NCBI GenBank assembly: GCA_037783415.1
Contig: JAZGTN010000009.1
Span: 3,968,001 to 4,032,000, forward strand
DNA: 64,000 bases
Reading direction: 5' to 3'
Origin: Leptasterias polaris
Lineage: Eukaryota; Echinodermata; Asteroidea; Forcipulatida; Asteriidae
Shown here: piece by piece, positions 11,630 through 23,499 of the stretch
Layout: the number at the start of each line of letters is the position of its first letter
Numbering within the stretch: the first letter of the stretch is position 1
The notes under the pieces: model-generated
Told to the model about the DNA's origin: nothing
What the model saw: only the letters and a program-made list of their open reading frames with translations
Database searches by the model: none
Made by a program: the position numbers and the translations under genes

Positions 11630-11910
11630 CAATCACAAGGATTTCTTCAATTTTTGACCATAATTTTGTGATTTTGTTCACTTTTTGGCCAAAATTTGAA
11701 ACAAAATGCTGGACTTACCCCTTGAGATTTTTTCTACTTTTTGGCAAAAATTTGATGAAAATGCTGGACTTCCCCCTTGTGATTTTATTTCATTTTTTTT
11801 ACTCAAATTAGATACAACATGCTGGACCTTGCGACTTTTTTATTTTTTGACCCAAATTTGATAAAAATGCTGGATTTACCCCTTGTGATTCTTTCAGTGT
11901 TTGACCAAAG
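11630..11910. repeat. Degenerate tandem repeat, about 56 bp period
   Basis: The block ATGCTGGACTTACCCCTTG recurs with changes at 11705, 11761, 11819 and 11867, followed each time by T-rich sequence and CCAAATTTGAT-like text. Confidence 0.75.
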
Positions 11911-12889
11911 TATGTCAAAATTGGTTCAGAGAAAAACACTTTCCTTTCCCAGCAAAAGGAACTCGTATATTGAACTTATTTAAGTAAGCAAGCAATTTCA
12001 TAAACATCCAATCAAATAACACGATTTTTTTGAATCTCTAAACATTCTCTTTTCATTGTCAACTTTTAATAAACAAAGTAATGATGTTCTTTTCCAAATA
12101 AATATTTCATATAACACAATCATTTGTATATATTTACATATGTTTAAAATTCGAAAACAAACCATGCAAGGCAAGATACTCTCTTTAATAATGTAATCAC
12201 AATAATCCAATTTTAAGGCATTTTAAAGTTTTGAGATTACATCATTGGTAACTGCACTGCAGTTTTTGAGAAAATGTGGATTTTGTTTTAAAGCGTTCCA
12301 AACACGTGTTTACGTTTTGACAGTAATGACTATTGAGAAAAACGAGAGCAAATAGTGACAATATTTTAAACTGTCAGATAGATTTTGTTGTATCAAAACT
12401 CAAATATTTAAACGATTAATGGCCTACCATCGCTTCAAAATGGTACAAAATTGCATTTCCCTTTAAAGTGAAACAACATCTGGCGCCACGCTTTCGGGTA
12501 ACACTGCACAAATTGGGATGTCAACATTGACACCATGGATGTCATCGCAAATAGGTACCAAAAGATAAATCAAATTAACATCATAGTGTGTTAAAATAAC
12601 ATCAACGTAATAGTGTTGGCAGAAATTAGTGTTATTTGAACTTCCTGTGGTGGAAATTTGTTTCCTTTTAAAGGGTGTGTACAAGACTGAAAATATAAAT
12701 ATCCACAGATTTGCACATAACTTACATGGTATAAAGATGGTCATGGTGGAAAACTTCCCTTGAAATAGTTTTGCTTGAAATGCTATAGTTCTTAGGAAAT
12801 GAGTAAAACAATTAGTCGTTATCACTGACAGGTGATAAAATCCAATGTTTGAAAACTGTGAAAACATATAATGGGGATTTTCACTGTTT
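11911..12889. other. No gene recognised
   Basis: AT-rich intergenic DNA. A 134-codon minus frame at 12463-12867 shows no family motif. Confidence 0.35.
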
Positions 12890-13015
12890 TCTCATGACTC
12901 CAAAGACTGATTGAGCTTAAACTTTCACAGGTTTGTTATTTTATGTATATGTTAGGTCACATCAAGTGTGGATACAGGTCTTTGACAATTACAAATGCTG
13001 TACACCACCTTTAAT
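12890..13015. repeat. Truncated miniature element end (…CACCTTTAA)
   Basis: It contains GATTGAGCTTAAACTTTCACAGG, TTTGTTATTTTATGTATATG and TCTTTGACAATTAC, ending CACCTTTAA. From memory, this text resembles the 3' part of an abundant echinoderm miniature element with TTAAAGGCA-type ends. The other end was not found. Confidence 0.4.
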
Positions 13016-13569
13016 ACATTTTTAAATTAAGATATTATTTAAGTGTGCATGGATGTAGCAACGCCAGTATCTATCGACAACTTTGCAAAACATTTTACAA
13101 AATTCATATCCATTGCTACTTCAAACAGATTTTATTTTATAAAAGTGTGAGATTTAAGAGCTTAAGTTCAGTTAACTTTCTTTGGTAACACTCTCAAAAT
13201 TGCCAGTAAAAGCCGTCTTTTTTTAATTGTCTAACATCCTATGCAATGTACAGTGTTTCTAATGGTACAGGTCCGAATAAATTGAAGCCATTTTTTTTCA
13301 AATAATACACAATTTATTCCCCTTCTTAAAGTAAACTAATGTGATAGATACCCCCCACCCACCAAAAAACCCCAAAACAAAACAAAAACCAGTCTTTCTT
13401 CCCAATGCATTTATTTCATATATGCAACTGTTTCATATATATTAAGACCTTACAATTATAGTGTCGCCTTCATTGCATCTGATGGAGAAGTTGTTGCTAC
13501 GAAAGCTTGTGTTTTTGTAATCTAGTACAATCTCAATCTTGACTCTATGTATATGTATTAGCTTTTACT

Positions 13570-14430
13570 TCAGAAAACACCTGCTGTATTTCATATCTGT
13601 CAGTTTTGTTGATGAATGTTAGTCAGCTGACTAATCAACTAAAGGTGTGGATGAACTACTGCGCATCCATCACTTGATCATGAGGTTGCAGGATCAAAAT
13701 GTTCATTGCTTGTAACTTTTTTTGTTCTCAGGTCCACACTTTAGAAAACACCTGCTGTATTTCATATCTGTCAGTTTTGTTGATGAATGTTAGTCAGCTG
13801 ACTAATAAAGGTGTGGATGAACTACTGCGCATCCATCACTTGATCATGAGGTTGCAGGATCAAAATGTTCATTGCTTGTAACTTTTTTTGTTCTCAGGTC
13901 CACACTTTAGAAAACACCTGCTGTATTTCATATCTGTCAGTTTTGTTGATGAATGTTAGTCAGCTGACTAATAAAGGTGTGGATGAACTACTGCGCATCC
14001 ATCACTTGATCATGAGGTTGCAGGATCAAAATGTTCATTGCTTGTAACTTTTTTTGTTCTCAGGTCCACACTTTAGAAAACACCTGCTGTATTTCATATC
14101 TGTCAGCTTTGTTGATGAATGTTAGTCAGCTGACTAATCAACTAAAGGTGTGGATGAACTACTGCGCATCCATCACTTGATCATGAGGTTGCAGGATCAA
14201 AATGTTCATTGCTTGTAACTTTTTTTGTTCTCAGGTCCACACTTTAGAAAACACCTGCTGTATTTCATATCTGTCAGTTTTGTTGATGAATGTTAGTCAG
14301 CTGACTAATCAACTAATAAAGGTGTGGATGAACTACTGCGCATCCATCACTTGACTTTTGGAGGTCGCAGGTTCAACCTTTTCATTTGCTTGTAACTTTT
14401 TCTTTGTTCTCAAGTCCACACTTCTTATGT
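13570..14430. repeat. Five-copy tandem repeat, 166 or 172 bp
   Basis: GAAAACACCTGCTG recurs at 13572, 13744, 13910, 14076 and 14248, so spacing is 172, 166, 166 and 172 bp. The 6-bp difference is presence or absence of CAACTA after GCTGACTAAT. Copies 2-4 are almost identical; the last one decays after CACTTGA. Each unit carries a palindromic GTCAGCTGAC. Confidence 0.95.
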
Positions 14431-14547
14431 AACACTTTCCCAACACTAACCCATTCCAAGACAGTCAACTTAGTAATAGTAGATTAGTGGACAAACTATA
14501 GGTATATCTTGTCAGTTTTCGTAGGTGTTGATATAAAAATCAGTACT

Positions 14548-14888
14548 TAAAGGCAGGGTATAGCTTTGCTAATTACTCCAAAAATTTAAGACTGTAAAAT
14601 CACACTTTGTAAGAAGGACTGCAGCTGTTGATAATGTATATAACATTTTGAGAAACAGTTCCCTTCAAAGGTGTATGGTTTTAAAGAGAGGGCTTAAAAA
14701 AAAATTAATCTGAGAAACGTTTCAGATTGTGTATTCCAATTACAGATTATTCTTCCTGCATGGACATAACCACTCCAGCTTTTCGGCGATATCTCAAAAA
14801 CCACATTTTGAAATGAAATTTTCACAGGTTAGTTTTGTTGTATACATTCTGTATGTTTCCAAAAACCAAAGGTATACTTTGCCTTTAA
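14548..14888. mobile_element. Miniature DNA element, TTAAAGGCA ends
   Basis: The left end TTAAAGGCAGGGTATAGC and right end GGTATACTTTGCCTTTAA are inverted repeats, and TTAA borders both sides as expected for TTAA-targeting families such as Kolobok or piggyBac. Internal text (TTCTTCCTGCATGGACAT, GGCGATATCTCAAAAAC) recurs at 16900-17275 and, inverted in part, at 51845-52055. No coding frame. Confidence 0.75.
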
Positions 14889-15232
14889 AAGTATGTATCA
14901 ACTAAAAGTGTGTCAGTGGACAATTATGTTGGTCCGTCATAAACAAATGGAGCTAAAACAATTACATTAGCCAAGAAGTTGATATCCACGCACCTCCGTG
15001 TACAGTTTCTATCAACTGGATCAGTGGATGGTTAGTTGATACACAACCTCAGTCAGCATAGTCCCTTTATAAGTATGTATCAACTAAAAGTGTTTCAGTG
15101 GACAATTACACATATGTTGACCCCGTCATAAAAAGGAGCTAAAACAATTAGCCACGCACCTCCAAGTACAAATTCTATCAACTGGATCAGTGGATGGTTA
15201 GTTGATACACCACCTCAGTCAGCATAGTCGTT
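14889..15232. repeat. Two-copy tandem repeat, about 170 bp
   Basis: GTATGTATCAACTAAAAGTG begins both copies (about 14891 and 15073). Each contains TCTATCAACTGGATCAGTGG and ends in CTCAGTCAGCATAGTC. It lies just 3' of EI24 on the plus coordinate, downstream of its stop. Confidence 0.85.
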
Positions 15233-15266
15233 GATATAAAAACAATTTCATGGATAGTACCTACGA

Positions 15267-18200
15267 TTACCGACTCATTTTAGGTCTGTGGACGGTCCGG
15301 TGAAATATCCTGTTAGCGATTTCAACAACCAGTGAGAAGATATGGAGTGGAAAATCACTGGAATGAAAGGAAAGAAAAACAAAAATTCCAATCAGTAAAT
15401 ATAAGAATAATGGACCCTTGTCCCTTATCCCATTGGCATCATCCCCCTCCCACCTCAACCTATAAAAACTCACCATGGTCAACTTAGTGTGATATATTCA
15501 AACCAATCCACCCCTACTTCCCGATGGAATCGTCCAAAACTCCCCCTCTCAATAGACCCCTTGCATAGCGTGAAACGCTCCAGGGACGCTGAGGTCACGC
15601 GCACGTTTTTAACGCACAAAGAACAGCCATCGTCCAATGATTTGCCTCTTTTGACCTCAGTGAGGTTTTAGAGTGTGACGTCATATACATTGTACAAGGG
15701 GTCTATCTCCATCCAACCTTACCTACATGTAGGTTGAAGGGTGTGACAAATACTCAAGCCGTAACAGCCCATCCCACAATCCCATCCCTACCCACAATCA
15801 ACCCCTCCCCTAGTTTCTCATCAAAACTCATCACGGTTGACAAGTCAAGACAAATGTTCACACTGCTAGGCCTATCCCATCTCAATGGACTCATTTAAAC
15901 CTGCTCCCCACCACCTTCTCCCTTACCCCATCACCCCACTCCTCTCATTGAATCTCAAACAGGTTGACAAATTTTAACAGACTTTCAAACTGTAACAGCT
16001 TACCCTCTAATCCAAACCCCTCCCATCCCTACTACCTCCCCCCTTTCATGCTTCCTGCAAATGCGTATCGAATTTGACTTCACAAACTCGCCACAAACAA
16101 TTCCCAAGAGTCGTGCATAGACCAATTATTGTAAAACATTCGCAGTGAAAACAGAGTTGTGATGTCAAACTCGCTTTGCAATTTATTCGCAGGAAGTTTG
16201 ATCCAGGCTTGACTCTTCATCAAAACTCACCACGGTTGACTTGGTGTGACAGCTTCTTCCTACTTCTCCCTAACCCCATCACTCCCCTCCCCTAGCCCTC
16301 ATCGAACCTCATCAAGCACAGACCAATTCTTGTTGAACATTCGCAAGAAAAAAAGAGTTGTGATGTCCAACTCGCTTCGCAATTTATTCGCAGGAAGTTT
16401 TGAACCGGGGTTGACTCTTTATCAAAAACTCACCACGGTTGACTGGGTGTGACGGCTTCATTCCCGCTGATGATAAACAGAGGGAAGAGAATGGAAAACA
16501 GGCATCCTCGGATGATGTAGGACGACGGTAAAGATGTCAAGACGGCCAACGGGAGCCCAAAACCGAAGTAATACGGCCAGTTGAGTTCGATCAATGACAG
16601 CCGCCGATGAACCTTCCAACCTGCAGAGATAAAGGTTTAACATAACATAACAGTTAACTAAGGTTTAACATAACATAACAGTTAACTAAGGTTTAACATA
16701 ACATAACAGTTAACTAAGGTTTAACATAACATAACAGTTAACTAAGGTTTAACATAACATAACAGTTAACTAAGGTTTAACATAACATAACAGTTAACTA
16801 AGGTTTAACATAACAGTTAACTAAGGTTTAACATAACATAACAGTTAACTAAGGTTTAACATAACATAACAGTTAACTAAGGTTTAACATCACATAAAAA
16901 AGGAAAGGTTTACGTTTGGTAATCACTCTTAAAATCAAAGGCAACATAAACCTATTGGTTAGAGAAGTACAGCAGCTTTCGATGAAATAAGGCATTTTGG
17001 GAAACTTTTCACTTCACAGTTTTGTGGTTATGTAAAACTATATCAGTTTTTATACCCCCAAAGTTGAATCTGAGAAACGTTTCTGTCAGAAACGCTTCTC
17101 AGATTGTGTACTTCTATTAAGGACTATTCTTCCTGCATGGACATGTTCGCTCCAGACTTTTGGCGATATCTCAAAAACACGACCACCTTTTGAAATGAAA
17201 TTTTCACAGGTTAGTTGCATAGGATTAAAACAATTGAACGGTCCCAAAAACCAAAGGTATACTTTGCCTTTAATAAGAGCTTTATGAAATAGAGATAAAC
17301 TAACAGATTCCCTAATGCCAGGAAGAAGATTGTTTCGATCTCATTGGTCCAGCTACACTACACTGAAAGCTTTTTGACCAAGTGTGGACAATTTCTGTCT
17401 CTATTTCGATGATTGCTCTCTTCTTTAAAGAAAATCTGAAGGTTCAAGCAGGTTTTGAGCAAATCCTGAAATCAGGACAAAACCTGCGAAATCAAATGCC
17501 AACTCACGACACACAAACTGTTATTTCTCTGTTGTCTCATGGTGGCCATCTAATTTGAAGAACTTTTCACAGGTTGGTTGTGCGGTGTGTCCAGGGAAAA
17601 CTAGAGGAAAGAGGCAAGCCTAAAAATTCATCTTTGAGAGGGCAAGGCCATTTTCATTTTGCAAAGGGCACTATCCTTGGAAAATCTGAAAGCATATGAG
17701 ACACTTATGACGGGGCACCAAGGCCAAGACTAGGGCATTGGAGACTTTGACCTCCAGGTAAGTCCAGGCCTGAAGGGGGTGAACTGTTTTCTCAAGGTTT
17801 CAAATTGAATAATAGACTCACCCATATTGAACCATTTATACTCAAATGCATACAGTGAGTTTAGAAGACAAAGATGAAGCAGACTCAAGAATTGACCCAC
17901 TCCTGGTATAGGTACAAGACTCACCAGCATACTCTGGGGAACAATCACACCATGAGAAGTTTGAAGAAACGCCAACATTTTAAAAAGTCATTTTGGAAAA
18001 CTGAATGAAAAGTTTGTGCTACCTGTAAAGTTCGCTGGAAGGGTGGGGCGGGGCGGGGGGGGGGGGGGCTGGGGGATTGCAGGGCATCAAACTAATAACC
18101 AAGGGACACCAAGGCAATGACCAAGGGGCACCAATGCCATGACCAAGGGCATCGAAGCAATGCCAAGGGGCACCAATGCCATGACCAAAGGCATCAATGC

Positions 18201-21200
18201 AATGACCAAGGGGCACCAATGCCATGACCAAAGGCATCAATGCAATGACCAAGGGGCACCAATGCCATGACCAAGGGCATCGAGGCAATGCCAAGAGGCA
18301 CTAAGGCAATGACCAGGGGTTTGGAGGCAATCACCTCCATGAACTATCATGCTTGGAATGGGTATCAGGAAAAAATGTAGACTGACTAACAAATCGGCTT
18401 TAACCTTATTAGGAGGGATGGCGGACAAAATGCTTGATGATGGGGGCAAAGTGGGAAGGAGCAGGGGTAAGGGGTTTTATCTTACCTGTATGAGAAAGAA
18501 AGCCTGTATGATTAAACTGAACAATAAATCGGCAATAAGTTCACTTAGATTTGGGAGTTGAGGTCTGCCACGGGACTTCCGGTATGCTGCATCGGCGATG
18601 TCCTTCGGAAACAAACAAAAACAAAATAATGAAATAAAGAAGGTTATATTGCGCCACAGCACCTTTTAAACCATTACATGTTGCTATGTGAAGTCATGAA
18701 CTGTATGTTTTGCTCAGTAAATTCAGATAGAACTTATCACCTGAAACCAGAGGCTGCTCACTGCCCTACTCAGCACAAAGAGAGGTAGAACCCAGAGTGC
18801 GCTGAAAGTGTAGGACATCATTGGACCCATCCAAGCCCAGACTGTGGTGTTGGATAAAGACTGACCTGAAATACCTGAAGGAAAAAAAAATAATAATAAA
18901 TAAATACAAACATTAATATTCTTCATTAATGAGTAAAACGTTGAACCATTTCATAAAAAAAGTATTAGTTGCGCCATTGGTCAAAAAAGTATTAGTTGCG
19001 CCATTGTGTGTAATATATAAACAAAATATTTGTAATGCGACTCACAAAGCCGCACGGCCACTTCAAGGTGAGGGCTACACTTAACTGATTTTGGCTGTCG
19101 ACCCAAATTAGCTGTCATCAGGGGCACTTTGCCACCTACTCCTGGGGCTGGAACAGGGTTACCCCCTTCACAGTCCGTAAAGATGTAGGCATGGGTATCA
19201 TCCATTAGGAGCCTGGCTGGTAGAGCAGAATGCACTACCATTCCAACTTTTTCTGAAGCAATTATGTCAAGAACCTTGCTCAAGGGCACCTGGGAAATCC
19301 TACACTGGCCAGCTCCTTAAACTAACTCACCACACAGTCGCTGTCTTTTGTAGACTTGGCTGCCGCCTATGACACTATCAGTATTAACCACCAAATAACT
19401 ACTCCAAAAAATCCATAAATTTCCTCACGATGACCTGCACCTAAGCAAACTGGTACAAGGCCTACTGTTAAACCGGTACTTCTCCCTACAGGGACAATAG
19501 CGGGGACTTTGGTGAGGTTGTTCAATTTTTGTCATGCCCCCGCATGCTGGGCCGGGATCATGCAGGGGTTATGACACTATGCCCCGCATGCCGGAGCCAG
19601 GATCATGCTGGGGTTGTAAAATAATGCCCCGCATGCCGGTGCTGGGGTAAAGACAGGGATGTACAAACAGTAAGTCCTCCACCTGGCCGGGTAATAACGG
19701 GATATTGCAGGGACTTTCACGCCTGGCCAATTTTACTACATCCCCGGCCAAGTCCCTGCTAGTCCCGGGTTTCCCGCGAATACAATTGAAAATTGCATAA
19801 AGACTCTGAGCTATAGGTACTGTGGTCTTGTGAATTTTCCTCCGAAAATCGAACCCTATGGTTCCAGGAGATCAGACTCACCAATAATACTCTGCGTAAT
19901 AAATTGTAACGTTGGTAGCACCAGATTGTTGAAGGCCACAATACTCAGCCAAAAGACTCCGCCGTTTAAGAAACAGCATTGTAGCATGCGCTGCATCACT
20001 TTCTGTTCGCTAGAATAAACAAAACAAAAAATTATTAATTCATAATGGTGGGAGTCATTGGTATTTGTCACAGCTAGACCCATGGAAGTTAAATAAAATG
20101 GTTATATTGTATTTTCTTTGTCCAATGAACTTTAAGGTCCATGATCTGCTACTGTGAAATTGCTAGTGCACGTTGCTACTGTGCAGCAGCTGCTTTGTTG
20201 TTAACTATTTTGGCAGGTGTACAAGTGCTACTGTGCAGCAGCAGTACTTGGAATATATAAGTACAAAGGCATTGCTAGAGTCCGTTTCTTTTGTTCTGTG
20301 GGCGTGGGCGTAGTCTCTCAGGAATGTCTTGGGAATGTCACTGGTGTGCTTGAGTGACCAAAGTGGTAGTGTGAGATATAAAGTGGATAAGGTAAAAATA
20401 TGGGCAGAGTACCAGTTTGATTTCGGGTGTGTGAGGTGTATGAAGTTAGGCACAGGCAGCCAGAGTTATCCCATGCATGCTGGGGCATAGATGTATTTGG
20501 ATCTGTGAGGCACAGAGGAGGACTGAGCTTGGCAAATCGTAAGTTCTTTTAAATTATGTTTATGGAGAAAACCCTGTGAATTGTTTTAGTGTTTTATATT
20601 AAATATAGGGCAGTTGATCCAAAAGCAGATAATTGCATTTTGATAATTTTCCTTGATTTAAGGGCGAATGTACTGATAAGATTTTAAGCCTTACTTTTAA
20701 GACCCTGTTCTTGTACAGTTTGGTATTATTTTCACTTATAGATGGTCCTACCCGACCGGGTAAATACTTGACTCTCCTGACGTGAGCAGTGGGACATTCA
20801 GCCAATATTAACTGAGGTGATGTGATCTGTGAATGGTGAAGCATGAGAGACGAGATATTGTTTTCACTAGAGTGGAGTCGGCAATCAACTGATGGCAGGT
20901 TTTTATAAACAAATGAACTGGATAGCCCAGAGTTGAAAAACCAGACTGTTATCGTCAGCAAAGACGAATGTCCAACGAGCACTTATCAAACATTGATACA
21001 TGGAAATGTGGACTCTTGAGAGTTAATGAGTTATGAAAGGAACATTGTTGGATCCTTGGGAGTTAACCAATTTTGAAAGGGAATATTGTTGAATTCTTGA
21101 GAATTAACAAATTATTGGAAAGATTATTGTTTGGAACCTTGAGAGTAAACAAATTAAAGAAGGAATATTGTTGGATTAAACTTAATGGATTATGGAGGAT

Positions 21201-23253
21201 TGGTGTTGAATTACTGAGAATTTAGACTTTGAGAATACTGTTAGCCGAGAGGTTAGAAATTGTTGATATATTGATGAATTAAGGTTAATTGGAATCAGCA
21301 AATCATTGATTGAGATTTGGTTTGATTGAATTTGTAGTATCAAATTTTACTGAATTTTGAGGATCGAATTTATTGTATTTTGAGGTTTGAATTTTGTAGC
21401 TTAAAACCCTGCGAGAAGCGAATATTTTGTGATTTGCTCCGTGGAACGAGGTGGCTCACGCGGTAGGCGCATTATGTAATTAGTGAAATTGACACATGAA
21501 ACAGCCACAGGGTGAAAACAAGCAGTAACCAGGTCACCTAGATATACCCTGAGGGTATTTCTGGTCAGGATTGTAAACAAACAGCTCTGGTTTCCATTCA
21601 CAGACATATGACAGACAGCACTAGCGGAACCGAGGAACGAGGTTGCTCACGCGGTAGGCGCATTAAGGATTGCCGCCTTGGCACTTTGTGACAGCTGGCT
21701 TACCCGGTGAACGACCTCTAGGGCAAAATCGGTTCAGCCACTTTGTTAAGGGGTGTTCAGGGTTGGATGAAAATTAAGTTCAGCGAAAAAAAAAAAATTA
21801 AAAGTGTTTTAATTAACAAAAATAGAAAAATTGTTCTACCGCTTGAGACCATCCGCTGACTCCAGGGTTAAACGGTGGCCACTGAAAAATACCTTGCAGG
21901 TAAAGTTATGCCTGAGTATTTTGCTTTGTAAATAAATTGTATTATTTGTAAATATAATCTTGGTTGGCTTTAGTGATAATTTATTTCTGCAGTGCGTTCT
22001 CTTTGTTGCAACCAGAACCCCATCGGGTTGGTTGTGACATTTTGGGGGCTTGTCCGGGAAATAAATTGGAAAAAAAGGAAGACGCAGAATTAAGTTATTT
22101 TTTAACTGTACAGTATTGATTATGGAATGCATTTGTTAACGTTCTTCATAAGATTTCTTGTTATAGATCTGTTTGGGCTCACTCCTTTCTGTGCCACTGC
22201 AGTCAAGCTAGCAGCGCATGCGCGTAGATGCGGTCCAAGCAAAATGGAGATTATTTATTATTTATTTATTATTATTTATTTCTTCTTTACCCTGGGGAGA
22301 CCTCTCAGTGAAACACTGTTTTTCAGAGGTGCCCAGCAGCTACAAACAAACATCAATGGAGATGGAAAGGTTAGTGCAGATGGGAAAAGAGATGAGTCTA
22401 GAAGGAGAGGAATTGAGAGAGTTTGTGAGTGCAGAGCAAGAGCGTATGATGAGAGAGCGAAGAGAGAAACGGATAGAAGAGAGGGAAGCTCGTGCCCAAC
22501 AGTTAAGGCGCGAAGAGAAAGAAACCATTGAGTTGCAATTGAAGTTACAGGTCTTGAAAGCACAATCTCAAGAAATGTCTGAACACAAACCAGGAAGTAA
22601 GACCGGTATCAAAGAATAACTAACCGATAAGGAAATACTCATGTCTTGCTGAAGGACACAAGTGTCATTTACAAGGACCCAAACCCACACTCATCCACTA
22701 CAACTTGTGTTTGACCTGATAAACAACTCATGGGCCAATGATTACTTGGCCCAATTTCATGGCTCTGCTCACCGCCGAATTCTGCGCTTGCGATCACCAT
22801 TCTAAGCTTACCGAGCAAACGCCGAATTTCTGCGCTAGCTGTGTAAGCGAAGAATGCCTGAGTAACGTTGACTACGCAAGTGCACCAGCAAAAATTCCAT
22901 ACTAACGCGGGAAATAAGCTTGACGTAAGCGCGGAATTCCCTGCTTCCGTTAAGTGCCGATTCTTTGCTTACCGTGTAAGCAGAGCCATGAAATTGGGCC
23001 CAGATAAAACAAAAATTTTAACCAAGGAAGCAAACTCCGATGAGGGTTTGAACTTTGCAGACCTTTCCTTTTTCTCTCGCATAGGAATTGGTCTCCTTTG
23101 AGCCTCTCTCCTCTTCTCTTCCTTCAGTCGTTGCCTCTCCTCAGCCAAGGCATTTATCTCGGCATCTACGCGAAAGATAAAGAGCGCCCCCACAACCGCA
23201 TCACGCATTCCATGACAAAGGTCAAGGAGGATCAATTTCATGGAGTCTGTCAT
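15267..23253 (-). CDS. EI24: EI24 (p53-induced gene 8 family) ER membrane protein, complete
   Basis: Coding exons, right to left: 23253-23063, 20009-19882, 18865-18741, 18602-18486, 17933-17822, 16620-16434 and 15357-15267. All phases join, giving 316 residues; human EI24 has about 340. Family motifs in order are [112 protein letters not shown] and NRIFHRTV. Several hydrophobic helices are evident. EI24 proteins sit in the endoplasmic reticulum and act in autophagy and growth control. A strong acceptor (gtcttgcag) lies 8 nt before the start codon, at 23262-23270, so a non-coding exon probably lies upstream. Exon 3 has two in-frame acceptors 9 nt apart. It is head to head with ZDHHC23. Confidence 0.94.
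15553..15705. repeat. Miniature element, ends TAGACCCCTTGCA / TGTACAAGGGGTCTA
   Basis: About 150 bp in EI24 intron 6, bounded by imperfect 14-bp inverted repeats. No coding frame. Confidence 0.7.
15706..16433. repeat. EI24 intron 6: relic duplications of the exon 6/donor junction
   Basis: In minus sense, 16225-16255 repeats the last codons of exon 6 and its donor (encoding EAVTPSQP, then GTGAGTTTTG). Weaker relics occur near 15823 and 15465. A second shared block (GAGTTGTGATGTC...CTTCGCAATTTATTCGCAGG) is present at about 16152-16200 and 16347-16396. Intron 6 therefore grew by tandem duplication of its own 5' end. Confidence 0.75.
16637..16890. repeat. 28-bp minisatellite, about nine copies
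   Basis: Unit TTTAACATAACATAACAGTTAACTAAGG; one copy lost about 10 bp (near 16808). It starts within about 20 nt of the acceptor of EI24 exon 6, so the branch-point region of this intron lies in or against the array. Confidence 0.95.
16900..17275. mobile_element. Second copy of the TTAAAGGCA-type miniature element
   Basis: It shares TTCCTGCATGGACAT, TTTGGCGATATCTCAAAAA and the right end GGTATACTTTGCCTTTAA with 14548-14888. The left end is changed (AAAGGTTTACGTTTGGTAAT). It lies in EI24 intron 5. Confidence 0.7.
17276..17821. other. EI24 intron 5, nothing further recognised
   Basis: Sequence between the miniature element and the donor of exon 5. There is no supported gene on the plus strand. 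Confidence 0.4.
18054..18330. repeat. G-run plus about 42-bp minisatellite
   Basis: A poly-G tract near 18056-18068 is followed by repeats of CCAAGGGGCACCAATGCCAT and CCAAAGGCATCAATGCAATGA down to about 18330, within EI24 intron 4. It makes long repetitive open frames that are not genes. Confidence 0.9.
18903..19535. other. EI24 intron 2, no gene recognised
   Basis: AAAGTATTAGTTGCGCCATTG is duplicated at about 18958-19006. A 102-codon minus frame at 18981-19289 has no family resemblance. Confidence 0.4.
19536..19650. repeat. Tandem repeat of about 55 bp
   Basis: TGCCCCGCATGCYGG followed by GGATCATGCNGGGGTT recurs about three times in EI24 intron 2. Confidence 0.8.
20010..21008. other. EI24 intron 1, no gene recognised
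   Basis: A 127-codon minus frame at 20599-20982 lacks any family motif. There are two short CTACTGTGCAGCAGC repeats near 20175 and 20228. Otherwise nothing is supported. Confidence 0.4.
21009..21185. repeat. Degenerate tandem repeat of about 52 bp
   Basis: CTTGAGAGTTAA...GAAAGGAATATTGTTGGA-like blocks recur about four times. Confidence 0.6.
21430..22041 (+). mobile_element. Probable 5' LTR region of an LTR retrotransposon
   Basis: The inferred LTR ends in TGTGACA just before the primer-binding site. AATAAATTG near 21934 could be its polyadenylation signal. CTCACGCGGTAGGCGCATTA is repeated at about 21452 and 21646. The 5' limit is uncertain and could be near 21687. Confidence 0.4.
22043..22060 (+). 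promoter_or_regulatory. Retroelement primer-binding site, tRNA-Pro type
   Basis: TGGGGGCTTGTCCGGGAA matches the usual tRNA-Pro primer-binding site at 16 of 18 positions. It lies a few bases after a plausible LTR end and upstream of the gag-like frame. Confidence 0.7.
22356..22619 (+). pseudogene. Gag N-terminal fragment of an LTR retrotransposon
   Basis: From the ATG at 22356 the frame encodes about 87 residues: [20 protein letters not shown], then a charged coiled-coil run ([20 protein letters not shown]). This style of N-terminus is common in Ty3/gypsy-type Gag proteins. The frame stops at 22619 with no capsid, zinc knuckle or pol following, so only the 5' part of the element remains. It lies antisense in EI24 intron 1. 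The family assignment is by resemblance only. Confidence 0.55.
22740..22998. mobile_element. Miniature inverted-repeat element, GGCCCAATTTCATGGCTCTG ends
   Basis: Terminal repeats GGCCCAATTTCATGGCTCTG and AGAGCCATGAAATTGGGCC enclose about 215 bp. It lies in EI24 intron 1, about 65 nt from the donor of the first coding exon. Its relative is at 32332-32615. Confidence 0.85.
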
Positions 23254-23499
23254 GGTTCAAGCTGCAAGACAAAAAAGAAGAAACATCTCCGTGTTATTTA
23301 TTTCTTATTCATTACTTTTTCTTGATCATCAAAGTGATTTGCACTTGACATAAACCTGTCAACTTGTTGACTCTCTGCATCTGCTTTAAAATTAATAAAT
23401 ACTGCATGTCATCACTCTAGTAACACTGATGTGTGTGGCTATGGTTTTATTTCATAACGAATGAAAAAGTGGTGGCAGGATTATAGATACGGAACTTTG

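Noticed and set aside
12463..12867. 134-codon minus-strand frame
   Set aside because: No motif and AT-rich composition; likely chance.
13699..14047. Two identical 60-codon frames
   Set aside because: Direct consequence of the 166-bp tandem repeat; no start context or homology.
18019..18449. Repetitive [16 protein letters not shown] frames
   Set aside because: Translation of the minisatellite in EI24 intron 4.
20599..20982. 127-codon minus-strand frame in EI24 intron 1
   Set aside because: Lies between confirmed EI24 exons with no similarity or splice-compatible role.
22127..22531. Second plus-strand frame overlapping the gag-like frame
   Set aside because: The gag-like frame explains the charged coiled-coil reading; the alternate frame has no family signal.
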